From Closterium sp. NIES-65 (Eukaryota > Streptophyta > Zygnematophyceae > Desmidiales > Closteriaceae), in the NCBI GenBank assembly GCA_948144175.1, contig CANXME010002281.1:62001-126000 (forward strand): DNA of 64,000 nt, written 5' to 3'. The notes under the pieces were generated by a model that ran no database searches, was not told where the DNA came from, and worked only from the letters and a program-made list of their open reading frames with translations. Positions 22,001-33,543 of the stretch are shown here, one piece after another. The translations under genes and the position numbers were made by a program. Numbering within the stretch: the stretch's first letter is position 1; every line of letters starts with the position of its first letter.

Positions 22001-24208
22001 TGGCTTCACCCACACGTAGCGGGTCTGGCGGTCCTTCAGCAGCAGGAAGTACAGGCTTTCGTCCTTGCAGCCACGTGAAACGGCCCGCACATGTCAATGT
22101 GTACGACGGCCAGGGCTTCCTCGGCGTCTGAACTTTTGTCAGGGAAGGTGTGCCGCTCCAGCTTCCCGCCGATGCACGAGACGCAGGGCGAGGCAGCGCC
22201 GGACGCTGACTTGAGGTCCAGCCCAGTGGCTACTTTGCGCTTTGCCGAGCTCTGGATGGTGTTCATGTCGACGTGCGCGAGCCTCGCGTGCAGTCCGTCC
22301 GGCGTTGACTTCGTCGCCGAGATGATCGCCCGCAAAGCCACTTCCTCCGCTGCGGTCGTCGCCGAGCAGGGACGTAAGTCGGTGCAGAGGACCCGGCCGG
22401 TGTAGGTCGCTCGACCCAGGACGTCCCCAGTTGCTGAGATGAGCAGCATCCCTTCGCCATTATCCTGAAGCATTACGCCGTTCTCCTTCAGCTGGCCGGC
22501 TGACAGCAGGTTAGCCGCCATGCCCGAGACATACAGCACGTCAGGGATAAGCACCCGCTTCCCGGCCTCCCCTTGTAGAGCAACCGTGCCACGGCCGTGA
22601 ACATCCTGCAGCGCCCCATTGAAGCTGCGCACGTGCTTCACGTTGCCGCTCGGCCCCAAGTCGACGAAGACGTCCTTTGACCCCATCAGGTAGTGCGAGC
22701 AGCCACTATCGAGTAGAACCACCGCCGGGTTCGCCTGCACGGCGGCTGCCACCGCCTGGAAACTCTCGCCGGCCTCCGGCGCTAGCGAGATGGTCGGCTC
22801 CACGACACCGACCAGCCAGCATGACGCCTCCCCGCCGTCTCACCCCTTGCCGCCAGCAGAGGAGTCAGCTTCCTTCACCGAGGTCGACTTGTTCGACTGC
22901 TTCTCCTTCGCGGCTGATTTCCTCGACGTGGACGACGGCTGGCCGACCTCCCGCGGCCTCCCTTGGTGTTGTCGTCAGAGTCACTATGGTTGGGGCACTC
23001 GAAGAAGAGATGGTCAGGGTCGCCGCACAGCTAGCATTCCCGGCGTCGACCTCCTCCTCCATGACCGCTGTCCTTCGCCAACTTCCCTTTGCCGCGCTGC
23101 CCCGCTCGGCTACCTTGCTTTGCTAGGGCGACGTAGTTCGCCTGCAGCAGGAGCTCCGTGGATCGCTCGGCCTCCTGCATAGCCTCGTCCTGTAGGATGT
23201 ACGAGGTTAGGGAGTCCTCGTTGAGCGTCGCCCGCGTGCTTGGCGCCACTGACAACCGCTTCAGCAAGTTGTAGCTGCTAGTGAGCCCCTTTAGGACGTG
23301 CGTGACATACGACGCTGTAGAGTACTGCACGCCAACCATCCTCATGGTAGCGAGAAGTCGCCGAGCCCAATTGCAGTAATCGGTCGCCATCTCCCGCTCG
23401 CCCATCCACATGTGCGTAATCTGCTCCTCGAGCTGGCCGATGTACAGGTCGTCGGTGACCTGGTACGTCGACTCGATGAAGCGCCACGTCTGGCGGCCGA
23501 CGTCCAGGTAGTTCTTGCACGGCTTGAAGGCGATTTGCACGCCTAGCGAATAGCACCGCGAGATGACCGTGAAGGTCAGCAGCTGCACAATGAGACACTC
23601 CGCACGCAAGTCGGGATAGTTTTCCGACCGCGTCACCACGGTGCCGGCGGCAAAGCCCATTTGCCCGACCATCTCCAACTGGGGCTCGATGGCTTACTTC
23701 CAGGTGAGGATGTCGGGACTACCGGCCAGCAGGGGGGTGACCAAGATCCTATCCGGCGTAAACTTGAAGTAGCCGTAGCTTGACACAATCCCTCCCGACG
23801 TCACGTGAGTCGCCAACATCAGCGCCAATCCGTTTCGTCGACCTCCGACGTCATCCTGCGAAGCCCCTCCAGGCGCCGACAACTACATTCCTTGCGCCTG
23901 AACGCCGCCGGCTTCACCGGCATGTATCACTCCTCTCGGCCTCGACGCGTGCCTCCCCCACTGCTGCCGACCTGGTCACCGGCGTTGACGCCCACGTCGA
24001 CGCCACCTGCGTTGTTCACCGGTCGAGGAGACGCCGGTCGAGAAGGGTGCTCCGTCGCCCACGTGGCACGGATGCGAGCCTTGACGGCCGCCAGTGGGAG
24101 AGTCCCGTACTTGTTCGCTGCATGGCGTTTCCTCACATCCTCCAGCCGTGCCCCCAAGGTCTCCACGATGCCAGCTTCAACAACGGGGCCCACCATGGCG
24201 TCCAACAC
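19034..24208 (-). pseudogene. Copia-3 gag-pol
   Basis: Minus strand. Gag runs about 24208-22960 (UBN2-like middle at 23678-23200, then zinc-knuckle remnants). Protease DSGCSHYLMG is near 22725. GAG-pre-integrase HARLAHVD is near 22285. The integrase, with FDQGGEFLGKDF, is near 21890. The large ORF 21666-20287 spans integrase C-terminus, linker and RT start. RT has YVDDFLAAS near 20035. RNase H has YADADDAG near 19530 and DNKLAI near 19290, ending 19034. Breaks: several frameshifts (for example near 22060 and 20300), TAA near 23694, and TAGs near 20083, 19625, 19426 and 19411. It is more closely related to Tnt1-type copias than to its neighbours here. Confidence 0.8.
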
Positions 24209-24288
24209 GGCCTACGAACAAGCTAGGTATGTGCAAAGCCGGCTACACCGAAGGTGACTTTGCGGTGTCGTCCACGCTCACCGCACCA

Positions 24289-25294
24289 TGCCGAGATGCT
24301 CGTACAACGGGAGCTTGACCACGGGGAAGGCACGCGAACGAGAGGGATCTCTGCGTTCGTTCACTTAGTTGTTTCCAAGTGCTCATACTGCTTCTTAGTT
24401 CACGGGAGAAATTGGCAAGAGTTTCACTAGAAAAAAATGACAACAAGTGCTCAGAATGATAGCAACAACATTGACAGCACAGACTACATCAGAGCTAGCT
24501 AGGCTACTGGTCGACCTCCAGCGCAGCACGATCGACTGCGATCTAGCACAGCAGAGCTCGCAGCGCTCCAGCACTGCAGAGTAGCGGCTCGCCAATGTTG
24601 GAAGTCCACGGTGTGCCAACGATGCAGCAAGTTGGCTGCACAGCTTTGCACCTGCGGGACAACGGTGCACCTGCTTCGCAGGTGTGCGCAACTGGTTGGT
24701 GCACCATCCCTAGTCACGTGCACAGCACAGACGTCTGGCAAAGTCCACACCAGCGACTGCGCCCAGCAGCCACGTCGACCTCGGGATACCACCCCCGAGG
24801 TCGGCCTCGTAGAAACCACCCCCGGTGATCTTCACACACGTCGCCAGGGTATCCCGGTCGACCAGGCAACCCCGCCTGGTAGTCCAGCCCAGTCGGTCGC
24901 TGGCTACACCAAACTCGGCGTCCCAAGGTCGACATCCTGGTGTCCAAGTCGCGTCCACTTGCCCTAGACGTCGTTCAGGCGCCCAGGTCGGCGACCAGGC
25001 AACCGGGATGCCGAGCAGACGCCCATGTCGGCGTGGAGGCGCCCAAGATGCCGAGAAGACGCCCAGGTCGGCGTCCAGGCGCCGAGGACGCCGTGTAGAG
25101 GCCCAGGACGCCGCCCAGACACCAAGGACAGCGCCCACCTACTCTGCGCCCTCCAGCTAGGCGCCCCCCAGCTCAACGCCATTGCAATGGCCCCCATGCC
25201 AACTGCTGCAGGTCGGCTGCATCCCCCCTTACACCTGACCATAAGGTCGGCTCCGCCCAAGCAAAGACGGAGCCAAACACTACTCCCGTTGACA
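24289..25294 (-). mobile_element. Copia-3 5' LTR
   Basis: About 1,006 bp, aligned along its whole length with 17883-18905. Its minus-strand start TGTCAAC abuts the gypsy integrase reading LFIATVV. Confidence 0.8.
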
Positions 25295-25299
25295 CAAAC

Positions 25300-25868
25300 G
25301 ACGGTGGCGATGAAGAGCCGAGCTGTTTCTTTGGCTGAGATTGAATTCGTGCAGGCTACGAAGTGTGCCATCTTCGTCAACCGATCGACGGCGACCATTT
25401 CCACTTGCCCCGGCCAGTAACCCCATGACGAAGTCCATTGTCAATTGATGCCAAGCGCGCTCTGGGGGTGGTATCGGCTGCAACTATCCTGCCGGCCGCT
25501 TCCATGATGATTTCATGAGTTGGCAGGTGGGACACGATGCCACGTATCACTTCACGTCGGTCAACAATTCGGGCCAGTGATAGTATCGCTTTAGCTGCTG
25601 CCGTGTCTTTTCTACCCCGAAGTGTCCTGAGGTAACGCCGTCGTATGCATCCTGCAGTAACAGCTCCCTTAGTAAAGTGTAGCCCGGTGTTCAGATGCGA
25701 TCTGTATCGGCTTTTACGTAATAAACCCCCTTTGTTGCTGCGAACTGCTGCTTTCCGCCTATAAAGAACAGGTCTGTTTGGTAGCCGTGGGTAAGTAGTC
25801 GTGTCACTAGTGGGCTGGTCTGGGCGCGTATCTGGGTTAGTGCATCGGCGATGTTTGATTCTCCCTTT
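25300..25868 (-). pseudogene. Gypsy-1 RNase H end, integrase zinc domain and core start
   Basis: Minus strand from 25868: ESNIADALTQIRAQ (end of RNase H/linker), then HFGVEKTRQQLKRYYHWP with a downstream CPTC, the H2C2 zinc-binding domain of a gypsy integrase near 25510-25640. Then come HQLTMDFVMGL near 25450 and VDRLTKMAHFV near 25385, the start of the catalytic core. It carries an in-frame TGA in the zinc domain and a frameshift near 25430. It ends at Copia-3. Confidence 0.75.
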
Positions 25869-26245
25869 TGTCAGTAGAGCTACACTGTGAGATCCACGAT
25901 CGATTCTAGGGGGGGTTACAGGCGCGTTTGCCTGGGGGGTTATGGGCGCACTGACCCGCTACTGAAACAAGCCCTTTTATCCCAATGGTCTAGTGGTTGG
26001 GATTCTGACATGGTATCAAAGCGGTCTCGGGTTCGAATCCCGGTATATGCACATGTTGGCCGTTGCCACTGTACTCAGTCCTGGGCCTCCCAGTGTGGGG
26101 GAGTGTCAGTAGAGCTACACTGTGAGATCCCGGATCGATCCTAGGGGGGGTTACAGGCGCGTTTGCCTGGGGGGTTATGGGCACACTGACCCGCTACTGA
26201 AACAAGCCCTTTTGTCCCAATGGTCTAGTGGTTGGGATTCTGACA
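25869..26245 (+). mobile_element. TRIM-1, 377-bp miniature LTR retrotransposon with tRNA-like promoter
   Basis: Two 142-bp LTRs (25869-26010 and 26104-26245, five differences, TGTCAG...TGACA ends) around only 93 bp, flanked by perfect target duplication CCTTT (25864-25868 and 26246-26250). The interior starts with PBS TGGTATCAAAGCGG (26011-26024) and ends with a purine-rich GTGTGGGGGAG. There is no coding capacity. The LTR end holds TGGTCTAGTGG, an exact tRNA A-box. The interior just past the PBS holds GGTTCGAATCC, an exact B-box within a perfect T-arm stem. It is inserted in the gypsy RNase H/integrase junction. Confidence 0.9.
25986..26040 (+). promoter_or_regulatory. tRNA-like internal pol III promoter in TRIM-1
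   Basis: A-box 25986-25996 (TGGTCTAGTGG, in the 5' LTR) and B-box 26030-26040 (GGTTCGAATCC, in the interior), 33 bp apart as in tRNA genes. The D-arm region resembles eukaryotic tRNA-Glu. The T-arm folds perfectly with one G-T pair, but the acceptor stem and anticodon arm do not pair well, so this is not a functional tRNA gene. The A-box alone recurs in the 3' LTR (26221-26231). Confidence 0.65.
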
Positions 26246-26250
26246 CCTTT

Positions 26251-26335
26251 TTGTATTTGACTATGTAATAAAATTTGGACTTGAGAAAATCGAGCCAACG
26301 AACCTGACGTGGTTGAGGTGGGGCTGTGCACGAAG
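26251..26335 (-). pseudogene. Gypsy-1 RNase H fragment between TRIM-1 and Copia-4
   Basis: Minus strand: matches the QPxLNxRQxRWLDFL...YYIVKYKKG stretch near the end of gypsy RNase H. It is only 85 bp and is identified by continuity with fragments on both sides. Confidence 0.6.
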
Positions 26336-26480
26336 TGTCGAACTATATATGCTTAAGTCTGTTTAGGCTGTAGTCGGGTAGTCAATATGGGGTACAACAC
26401 TTTAGGGTTTCCTATTTGTATTCCTCATGTTGCTGAATGCAATTATTCCTTCCTCAGCTTCTCACATGGTATAGAGCAGG

Positions 26481-27548
26481 TTCCCTAGTGGGAACGCTTC
26501 CCAAGGGCCCACTACTATTTTTTTTTTTCCCTGCCCGGAGCGCGCTTTGCCTCTGCCCGGAGCGCGCTTTGCCTCTGCCCGAGTCGCGCCCCGTGTGCCC
26601 TACCTACCGTCGCGTCCTAGCCCTTAGAGGCCCGTCGCGCCCTCCTCAGGCCCCTAGCGGCCCTCTCTCACGGCCCCGTAGCCGCCCTGCCGGCCCCGTA
26701 GCCGACCTTAGCGGCCCCGTCGCCGCCCTGTCGGCCCCGTTGCCGACCCTAGCGGCCCCGTCGCCACCCTTGCAGCCCCGTCGCCGCCCTGTCGGCCCCG
26801 TCGCTGACCCTCGCGGCCCCGTCGCCGCCCTCAACGGCCCTGTCGCCGCCCTGTAGGCCCCGTCGCCGACCCGTGTCGGCCCCGTCGCCGACCCTTTCGG
26901 CCCCGTCGCCGCCTTTGCGGCCCCGTCGCCGCCCTAAGCGGCCCTGTAGCCGCCCGATCGGCCCCGTCGCCGCCCTCAGCGGCTCCGTCGCCGACCCTGC
27001 CGGCCCCGTCGCCGACCTTATCGGCCCGTCGCCGACCCTACCGGCCCCGCCGCCGACACCCGTGGCCCTGTCGCCGCCCTCAGTGGCCTCGTTGCCACCC
27101 TACCGGCCCCGTCGCCACCTTCGCCGCCCCGTCGCCGCCCTAAGCGGCCCCGCAGCCGCCCGATCGGCCCCGTCGCCACCCTACCGGCCCCGTCGCCGAC
27201 CTCAGCGGCCCGGTCGCCGCCCATAGCGGCCCTGTCGCCACCCTACCCTCCTTCACGGCCCCGTCGCCGTCTCTACCGGCCCCTTCCAAGCCGCCAGCAG
27301 CCTGACAGCCGAGCCGCCGCGCCGCCCAGCAGCGGAGCCGCCGAGCCGCCCAGCAGCCAAACCGCCGAGCCGCCCAGCAGCCGAGCCACCGAGCCGCCCA
27401 GCAGCCGAGCCGCCGAGCCGCCCAGCCGCCGAGCAGCCGAGCCGCCGAGCCGCCCAGCAGCCGAGCCGTCGAGCCGCCTTTCTTCCGTCGCGCCCCGGCC
27501 CTACTTCCTTGGACTGGTAAGCTCACTCCCTCATAGGCCGCTTCAGTC
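26481..27548 (+). repeat. Copia-4 leader minisatellite
   Basis: About 1 kb of tandem GC-rich units. CGGCCCCGTCGCCGCCCT (~18 bp) dominates at 26640-27290, and a second block of CGAGCCGCCCAGCAGC units (~15-18 bp) fills 27300-27475. It precedes the gag start. No credible gene. Confidence 0.8.
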
Positions 27549-30500
27549 ATGGCTACCCCCAGTGTCCTTACCTTTGACACTGAGGGTCGTGCTGTTGACT
27601 TTGAGGTTTGGGTCGACGACCTCCAGCTGTTCTTATAGTGCGATAGGGCAGACGGACTCTCACTGTTCGATCTTACCTCAGGTGTCTCCCCTGCCCCGCC
27701 TGCTACTAATGACAGCACTGTTCGCTCACAGTGGGCCACACGCGATGCTGCTGCACGCCTTGCTGTGCGTCGCCACTTACCGACCACTGAGCGTGCGCAC
27801 TTTAGCCAGTACAAGAGTGCTAAGACCTTGTACAACGCTGTAATTGCACGCTACTCTTCCCCTGCCACCACTACACTTAGCCGCCTCATGCTGCCGTACC
27901 TGTTCCCTGACCTTGCTGCCTTTCCCACAGTCGCTGACCTCATTACGCACCTCCGCACTAGTGACACTCGCTACCGCACTGCGCTTCCCGCTGAGTTCTG
28001 TGCCAAGAACCCCCCCCCCCCCCCCCCTTGTACATCACCCTCTATTACATAGTCACCCGGCTCCCTGACTCCCTTCGCTTAGTCAGGGATCACTTCCTCT
28101 CAGTTTGCCCCACCGCACTCACCGTTGACCTCCTCGAGGAGCGCCTCCTAGCAGCGGAGAAGAGCATAGTCGCTGTAGGAGCCTCTCGTAGTAACCCTCG
28201 CACCCCCGTCTTTGAGAAGTGTTCTCCCTCCCCCCTCTTGCCCTCTGTTGCTTCTACTGCTGCGACCGACCTCGTTGGTTTCGAGTCGGTCGGCGCTACG
28301 TCTGTCCCTAGCGGGAAGCGCCGCACCGGCAAGGGCAAGGGGGGCAAGGGAGCTGAGGGGGCCAGTGGGGGCAGTGGAGGTGGTGGTGGAGGCAGTGGAG
28401 GGGGTGGGGGTGGTGGTGGGAGTGGTGGTGGGGGTGGAGGTGGTGGTGGCAGCAGTGGAGGCGGAGGAGGCGGCTGTGGTGGCGGAGGGAGCGGAGGCGG
28501 CGGCGATGGCGGAGGCGGCGGAGGTGGCGGAGGCGGCGGAGGTGGCGGTGGAGCAGGTCGCGGCTCTGCGCAGAGGAGTGGCTCCGGTGGTGGTCTGCGC
28601 CAGCAGCAGCAGCGCAGTAGTGAGACCCTGTCCCCTCAGCAGCTTCGTGAGTGGTACGCTGCGCGTCAGCGGGGTGGGGGTACTGGTCCTTGCACCTACG
28701 TCCTTCGTACAGGCGACCGCGTTGGTGAGCAGTGCGAAGGCGCGCACTCCTCCCAGCGCTGCTTCGGACGCCTGACGGATGCTTGGCGTCATCAGTTCCC
28801 TGGCTCCTCATAGATCCCTCGCTCGGGAGAGCTGTCTAGGGCGGGGGTTGCCATCTTTGATCTTGACTATGATGCTATTCTTGCTGCCATGTATGCTGTG
28901 ACTGTTAGTGATGAGGGTGACTGTTACCTGTGTGTTCCGCCTGACCCGGGCATTGAGGCTGCTGCTCTAAGTGCTGGTGAGGCTGCTTCTCCAGGTGCTA
29001 GTGCGTCTGCTGCCCCAGTTGCTGGTGAGTCTGCTCTCTCAGGTACTACGTCGGCTCAGGCCTTGCACACCTTCACCCTTGACTCGGGTGCTTCCCGCTC
29101 CTTCTTTCGAGACCGCACCACTCTTACGCCGCTTAGTCGGCCGGTTGCGGTCTCCCTGGCGGACCCCTTTGGGGGTCCTGTCCTTGCTAGCTTCTCCACT
29201 GTCTTACCGTGTCCGGCAGCCCCCTCTGGCACTTTGTCAGGTCTCTACCTCCCCTCATTCTCTACGAACTTAGTGAGTGGAGCTGATCTACAGGATCGGG
29301 GGGTTGACCAGTTCACACCTGCGAGTCAGCGGGTGACCCACTATACGTGTGCTCGGACAGGCCGACACTTGGCCATGTTTACCCGTCAGCCGGGGTCGAG
29401 CCTGTACACACTGACCACTGAGTCTCCCCCTGTTCCTGAGTCTGGTCAGGTAGCTGCGTCGAGTCAGGTGTTTGCTGCAGCGTCCAGGTCTGGTCCTCAG
29501 TCTGCGCCCTGCTCGTGTCGTCTCCTGTCCCACCAGACTCTCCTCTTGCACCACCGCCTTGGTCACCCTTCCCTGCCTCGTCTCCGCGGCATGGCCTCCC
29601 GTGTCCTTGTCTCTGGTCTCCCCCGATCCCTCCCTCCCCTACCTCCGGGGCCTGCCCCTACCTGCGTCCCCAGCGTCGAGGGGCGGCAGTGCGCCGCTCC
29701 TCACTCCTCCGAGTTTCCTCCGACAGAGGCTCCTCTGCAGACTCTTTACATAGACGTGTGGGGCCGCGCCCGCGTCCGTGGCCAGGATCACGAGCGTTAC
29801 TTCCTGTTGGTGGTTGACGACTACTCGCGTTACACCACAGTGTTCCCCTTGCGCAGCAAGGGTGACGTCACTGAGGTGCTGATCGACTGGATCCGCGCAA
29901 CTCGTCTCCAGCTCAGAGAGAGTTTCGGCTCAGACTTTCCTGTTCTGCGTCTGCACTCTGACAGAGGCGGGGAGTTTTCCTCTGCCCGTCTGGGAGCCTT
30001 CTGTCATGCACAGGGCATCCGCCAGAACTTCACGCTTCCGAGCTCTCCACAGCAAAATGGGATTGCTGAGCGCCGCATTGGCATGGTCATGGACGTCGCT
30101 CGTACGTCCATGATCCATGCGGCTACTCCCCATTTTCTGTGGCCGTTTGCGGATCAGTACGCGGTGCATCAGCTCAACCTTCAGCCCCGGGTCTCCTTGC
30201 CAGAGACCTCCCCCACCTTGCGATGGACGGGGAAGGTTGGCGATGCGTCTGCGTTTCGGGTCTGGGGATCTCGTGCGTTTGTCCGCGACTTGTCTTCGGA
30301 CAAGCTGTCGCCTCGTGCGGTTCCCTACGTCTTCCTTGGCTTCCCCCCTGACGCGCCTGGTTGGCGGTTCTACCACCCCACCTCGCGCCGTGTTCTGTCC
30401 TCTCAAGACGTCACCTTTCACGAGTCGGTGCCTTACTACCGTCTCTTCCCCTACCGCACTGCGCCCCCCCCCGCCGCCGCTCTTCCTTGCACCAGGTCCT

Positions 30501-33174
30501 CCTCCGGTAGACCCCCTCCTCCCTCAGGGTCCTGCCCCGTCAGATGTGTCCCAGGTAGACGCAGTTGAGCCTGCCGAGGCAGCTGTTGACTCTGGTGCTG
30601 CTAGGGGCGCTACGCCTGCGGGTGCCGGGTCTAGGGGTGCGGAGCGTGGGGGTGCTGAGTCTGGGGGTGCGGAGCCTGGGGGTGCTGAGCCTGGGGGTGC
30701 GGAGCCTGGGGGAGCTGGGTCTTGGGGTGCTGAGCCTGGGGGTGCTGAGTCTGGGGGTGCGGAGCCTAGGGGTGCGGAGCCTTGGGGAGCTGAGTCTACT
30801 CGTGTGGCCTCTGGCGGTGTTTCGTTGAGGCGTTGGCGCTGTTGGCGCTGGAGGTGCTGCTGGTGCTGGTGCTGCCACTAAGGGTACTGGTGCTGTCCGT
30901 GCTGGTTTTGGAGGCGCTGCACGGCCGAGGCCGTACTCCGTTCCGCTTCTTGAGCAGGTTCTTGGTCTACCGCCCTCTACTAGTCCTGCTCCTCCCTTGG
31001 CGTGTCCACAGCCTGTCCAGACGCGGTCACAGTTACAGCCTACCTCCCCCGTGCCTGCTCCTTCTCCCTATACTGGTCCTACTGGAGGTCTTTTTGAGCG
31101 TCGTTAGCCTGCGTCTCGTCCTGCGTTGCCTGTTCGTGCTGCTCGCACTAGTGGTCGTGCTCCTCGTCAGCGTCCTCCTGCGGTCCCCGGCACACACTAG
31201 ATGGCACTGCGTCCTTCCACTGCTCCTCTGCGTGTCCCGTTGCCGTCTCCTCCAGAGTCCTCTCTTCCTACTCTTGCTGACCCTGGGTCTGACTCTCTTC
31301 GTGCTGCCAGTCCTACTGTCACGCGTCTCCTGGCTACTGTTGTCACTGACCCTTCTTTTGAGTCCACTGCTGCGTCTGCCTTAGTTGCTGAGCTTGTCGA
31401 CTTTGCTGCTCGTTGTCGTCTAGACTACGCTGTTAGTCTTGTAGCTGAGTCTGAGTATGTCTGTCCTCCGTCCGTCGGGGGTGAGTGTGCTCTTATCACG
31501 GACGTCCTTGAGGACAAGCAGGAGGAGTTCCATTGTTTTGCTGCTGCTTTGCCTCATCTCGTGTCCACGCTGATTGCCCCTGAGGGAGACCCGGATGCAC
31601 CAGACATCCCGACTCCTCGATCGTACGCTGAGGCGATCGAGGGTCCCTACTCCTCACAGTGGCAGTCAGCCATGGACACAGAGATGGCTTCCTGGAAGTC
31701 CACAGGCACCTACGTTGACGAGGCTCCCCCACCTTGGGCAAACATCGTCAGTGGCATGTGGATTTTCAGGGTGAATCGGCCGCCGGGTTCTCCGCCTGTC
31801 TTCAAGGCGCGTTACATGGCTCGAGGCTTCAGTCAGCGGCAGGGAGTTGACTACTTTCAGACCTTCTCTCCCACCCCGAAGATGACCACTCTTCGGGTGC
31901 TGCTGCACATAGCCGCTCAGCGCGACTATGAGCTTCACTCCCTTGACTTCAGCACAGCTTTCCTGCAGGAGAGCCTGCACGAGGAGATCTGGTTGCGCCG
32001 CCCACCTGGCTTCACTGGGTCGTTCCCTCCTGGTACCCAATGGAGCCTCCGGCGGCCAGTCTATGGTCTCCACCAGGCGCCCTGTGAGTGGCACAACACA
32101 CTGAGGACTACACTTGCTGCTCTTGGGTTTGCTCCTTCTACTGCAGACCCGTCACTGTTTCTGCGCACCGACACCTCTTTGCCGCCGTTCTACATCCTTG
32201 TGTACGTCGACGACTTGGTCTTCGCCACTACTGACACTGCTGGACTCGCCTACGTGATGTCCGAGCTGTAGAAGAGACACACGTGCACAGACCTGGGTGA
32301 ACTGCGCAGCTACCTTGGCTTACAGATCACCCAGGACAGAGCACAGCGCACCATTACCCTGACTCAGTCACACATGGTGCAGCAGGTCCTTCAGCGCTTC
32401 GGCTTCACGTACTCCTCGCCTCAGGCCACTCCTCTTTCTACTCGCCACTCGCTCTCGGCTCTGCCTTCGGATGAGTCCGTAAAGCCGAGTGGCCCGTACC
32501 CAGAGCTTGTTGGCTGCCTCATGTACCTGATGACCTGCACACGACCTGACCTAGCATACCCTCTTAGCATCTTGGCACGCTATGTGGCTCCTGGGAGACA
32601 CCGACCAGAGCACATGGCTGCAGCTAAGAGGGTGTTGCGCTACTTGTGATGTACTTCGGGCATGGAGCTAGTGTTTGGAGGGCGACGTCCAGTGGTCCTC
32701 ACTGGTCACGTAGACGCTTCTTGGGCTGACGACCAGGCTACGCAGCGGTCGTCACAGGGTTACACCTTCAGCCTTGGTTCCGGCTCTGTCTCGTGGCGGT
32801 CTACCCGCTCGTCTTCTGTTCTCGGCTCCACCTATGAGGCCGAGATCTACGCTGCACAGGAGCTACGCTGGCTCACCTACCTGCTGACTGACCTTGGAGA
32901 GCAGCCTCGTTCTCCTCCAATTCTGTACGTAGACAACAAGGCCATGCTGGCCTTGTGTCGGGAGCACAGACTGGAGCACAGAACGAAGCACATTGCTCTT
33001 TGCTACTTCCTTGCTCGTGAGCTGCAGCAACGGGGTCAGCTGCGCCTTGCTTATGTGGCCTCTGAGGCCAACACTGCTGATATCTTTACCAAGGCACTTC
33101 CGCCTTGTGATCATCAGCGCTTGTGTACTTTGCTAGGTCTTGTGCCTACTTGGCCTCACTTGCTCACCTATTGA
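27549..33174 (+). pseudogene. Copia-4 gag-pol polyprotein
   Basis: Start at ATG 27549 (MATPSVLTFD, conserved in Copia-5, -6 and -7). Gag carries a Gly-rich tail at about 28340-28560 and a CX13CX3HX4C knuckle near 28690-28765. Then come protease LDSGASRSFF near 29080, GAG-pre-integrase near 29550, integrase (DRGGEF near 29960, QNGIAERR near 30055), a linker with GAEPGG-type repeats (30600-30800), RT with YVDDLVFA near 32200, and RNase H with DNKAMLALC near 32935, ending TGA 33172-33174. Breaks: TAG 27636-27638 (Gln in relatives), a poly-C frameshift near 28011-28026, TAG 28811-28813, further frameshifts at about 30470 and 30830, TAG 32269-32271 (Gln in relatives) and TGA 32648-32650. Not functional. 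Confidence 0.88.
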
Positions 33175-33543
33175 CTTTGCTTGTACTGTGATATATATAT
33201 ACCTGCACTTACATGCATACTCTTGCTAGGTTGTGATCACTGCCTTGCTTGTGCTTCTTGATGTATAACTCTATTTGTGAACTGGCCTTGTGGCCTTGTG
33301 CTTCTGCTCAGTTTGTGTGGTGATGTTGTGATCCACCCTGGGCTTGCCTTGCTTCTCTTGACTGGTCTTGTGACCCCTTGTTCTCCCCCACTTTGCCTAT
33401 GGGGGTGTGTCGATTTATATAGGCTATAGTCTGTTTAGGCTGTAGTGGGGTAGTCAATATGGGGCAAAATACTTTAGGGTTTCCTACTTGTACTCCTCAT
33501 GCTGCTCAATGCAATCATTCCTTCCTCAGATTCTCACACGAAG

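Larger units (their letters stand above)
17883..25294 (-). mobile_element. Copia-3, Ty1/copia element with 1-kb LTRs
   Basis: A different copia lineage from the others. LTRs are 17883-18905 (3') and 24289-25294 (5'), beginning TGTCAACGGGAG on the minus strand, with visible divergence of very roughly ten percent. PBS-like TGGTGCGGTGAGCG lies below 24289. The flanks (minus strand) are GTTTG upstream and CTTCG downstream. Each differs by one base from GTTCG, which restores the gypsy integrase frame, so this is a decayed target duplication. The coding region is dead. Confidence 0.8.
26336..33538 (+). mobile_element. Copia-4, full-length but degenerate Ty1/copia element
   Basis: 131-bp LTRs at 26336-26466 and 33408-33538, TGTCGA...TCACA, differing at many positions (an older insertion). 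Perfect target duplication CGAAG at 26331-26335 and 33539-33543. PBS TGGTATAGAGCAGG at 26467-26480. The 3' UTR ends in the shared polypurine stretch CCTATGGGGGTGTG. It interrupts Gypsy-1 RNase H. Closest relative here: Copia-1. Confidence 0.92.

Noticed and set aside
25980-26055. A genuine tRNA-Glu gene
   Set aside because: A- and B-boxes are exact, but the acceptor and anticodon stems do not pair and the region is the LTR-PBS junction of TRIM-1.
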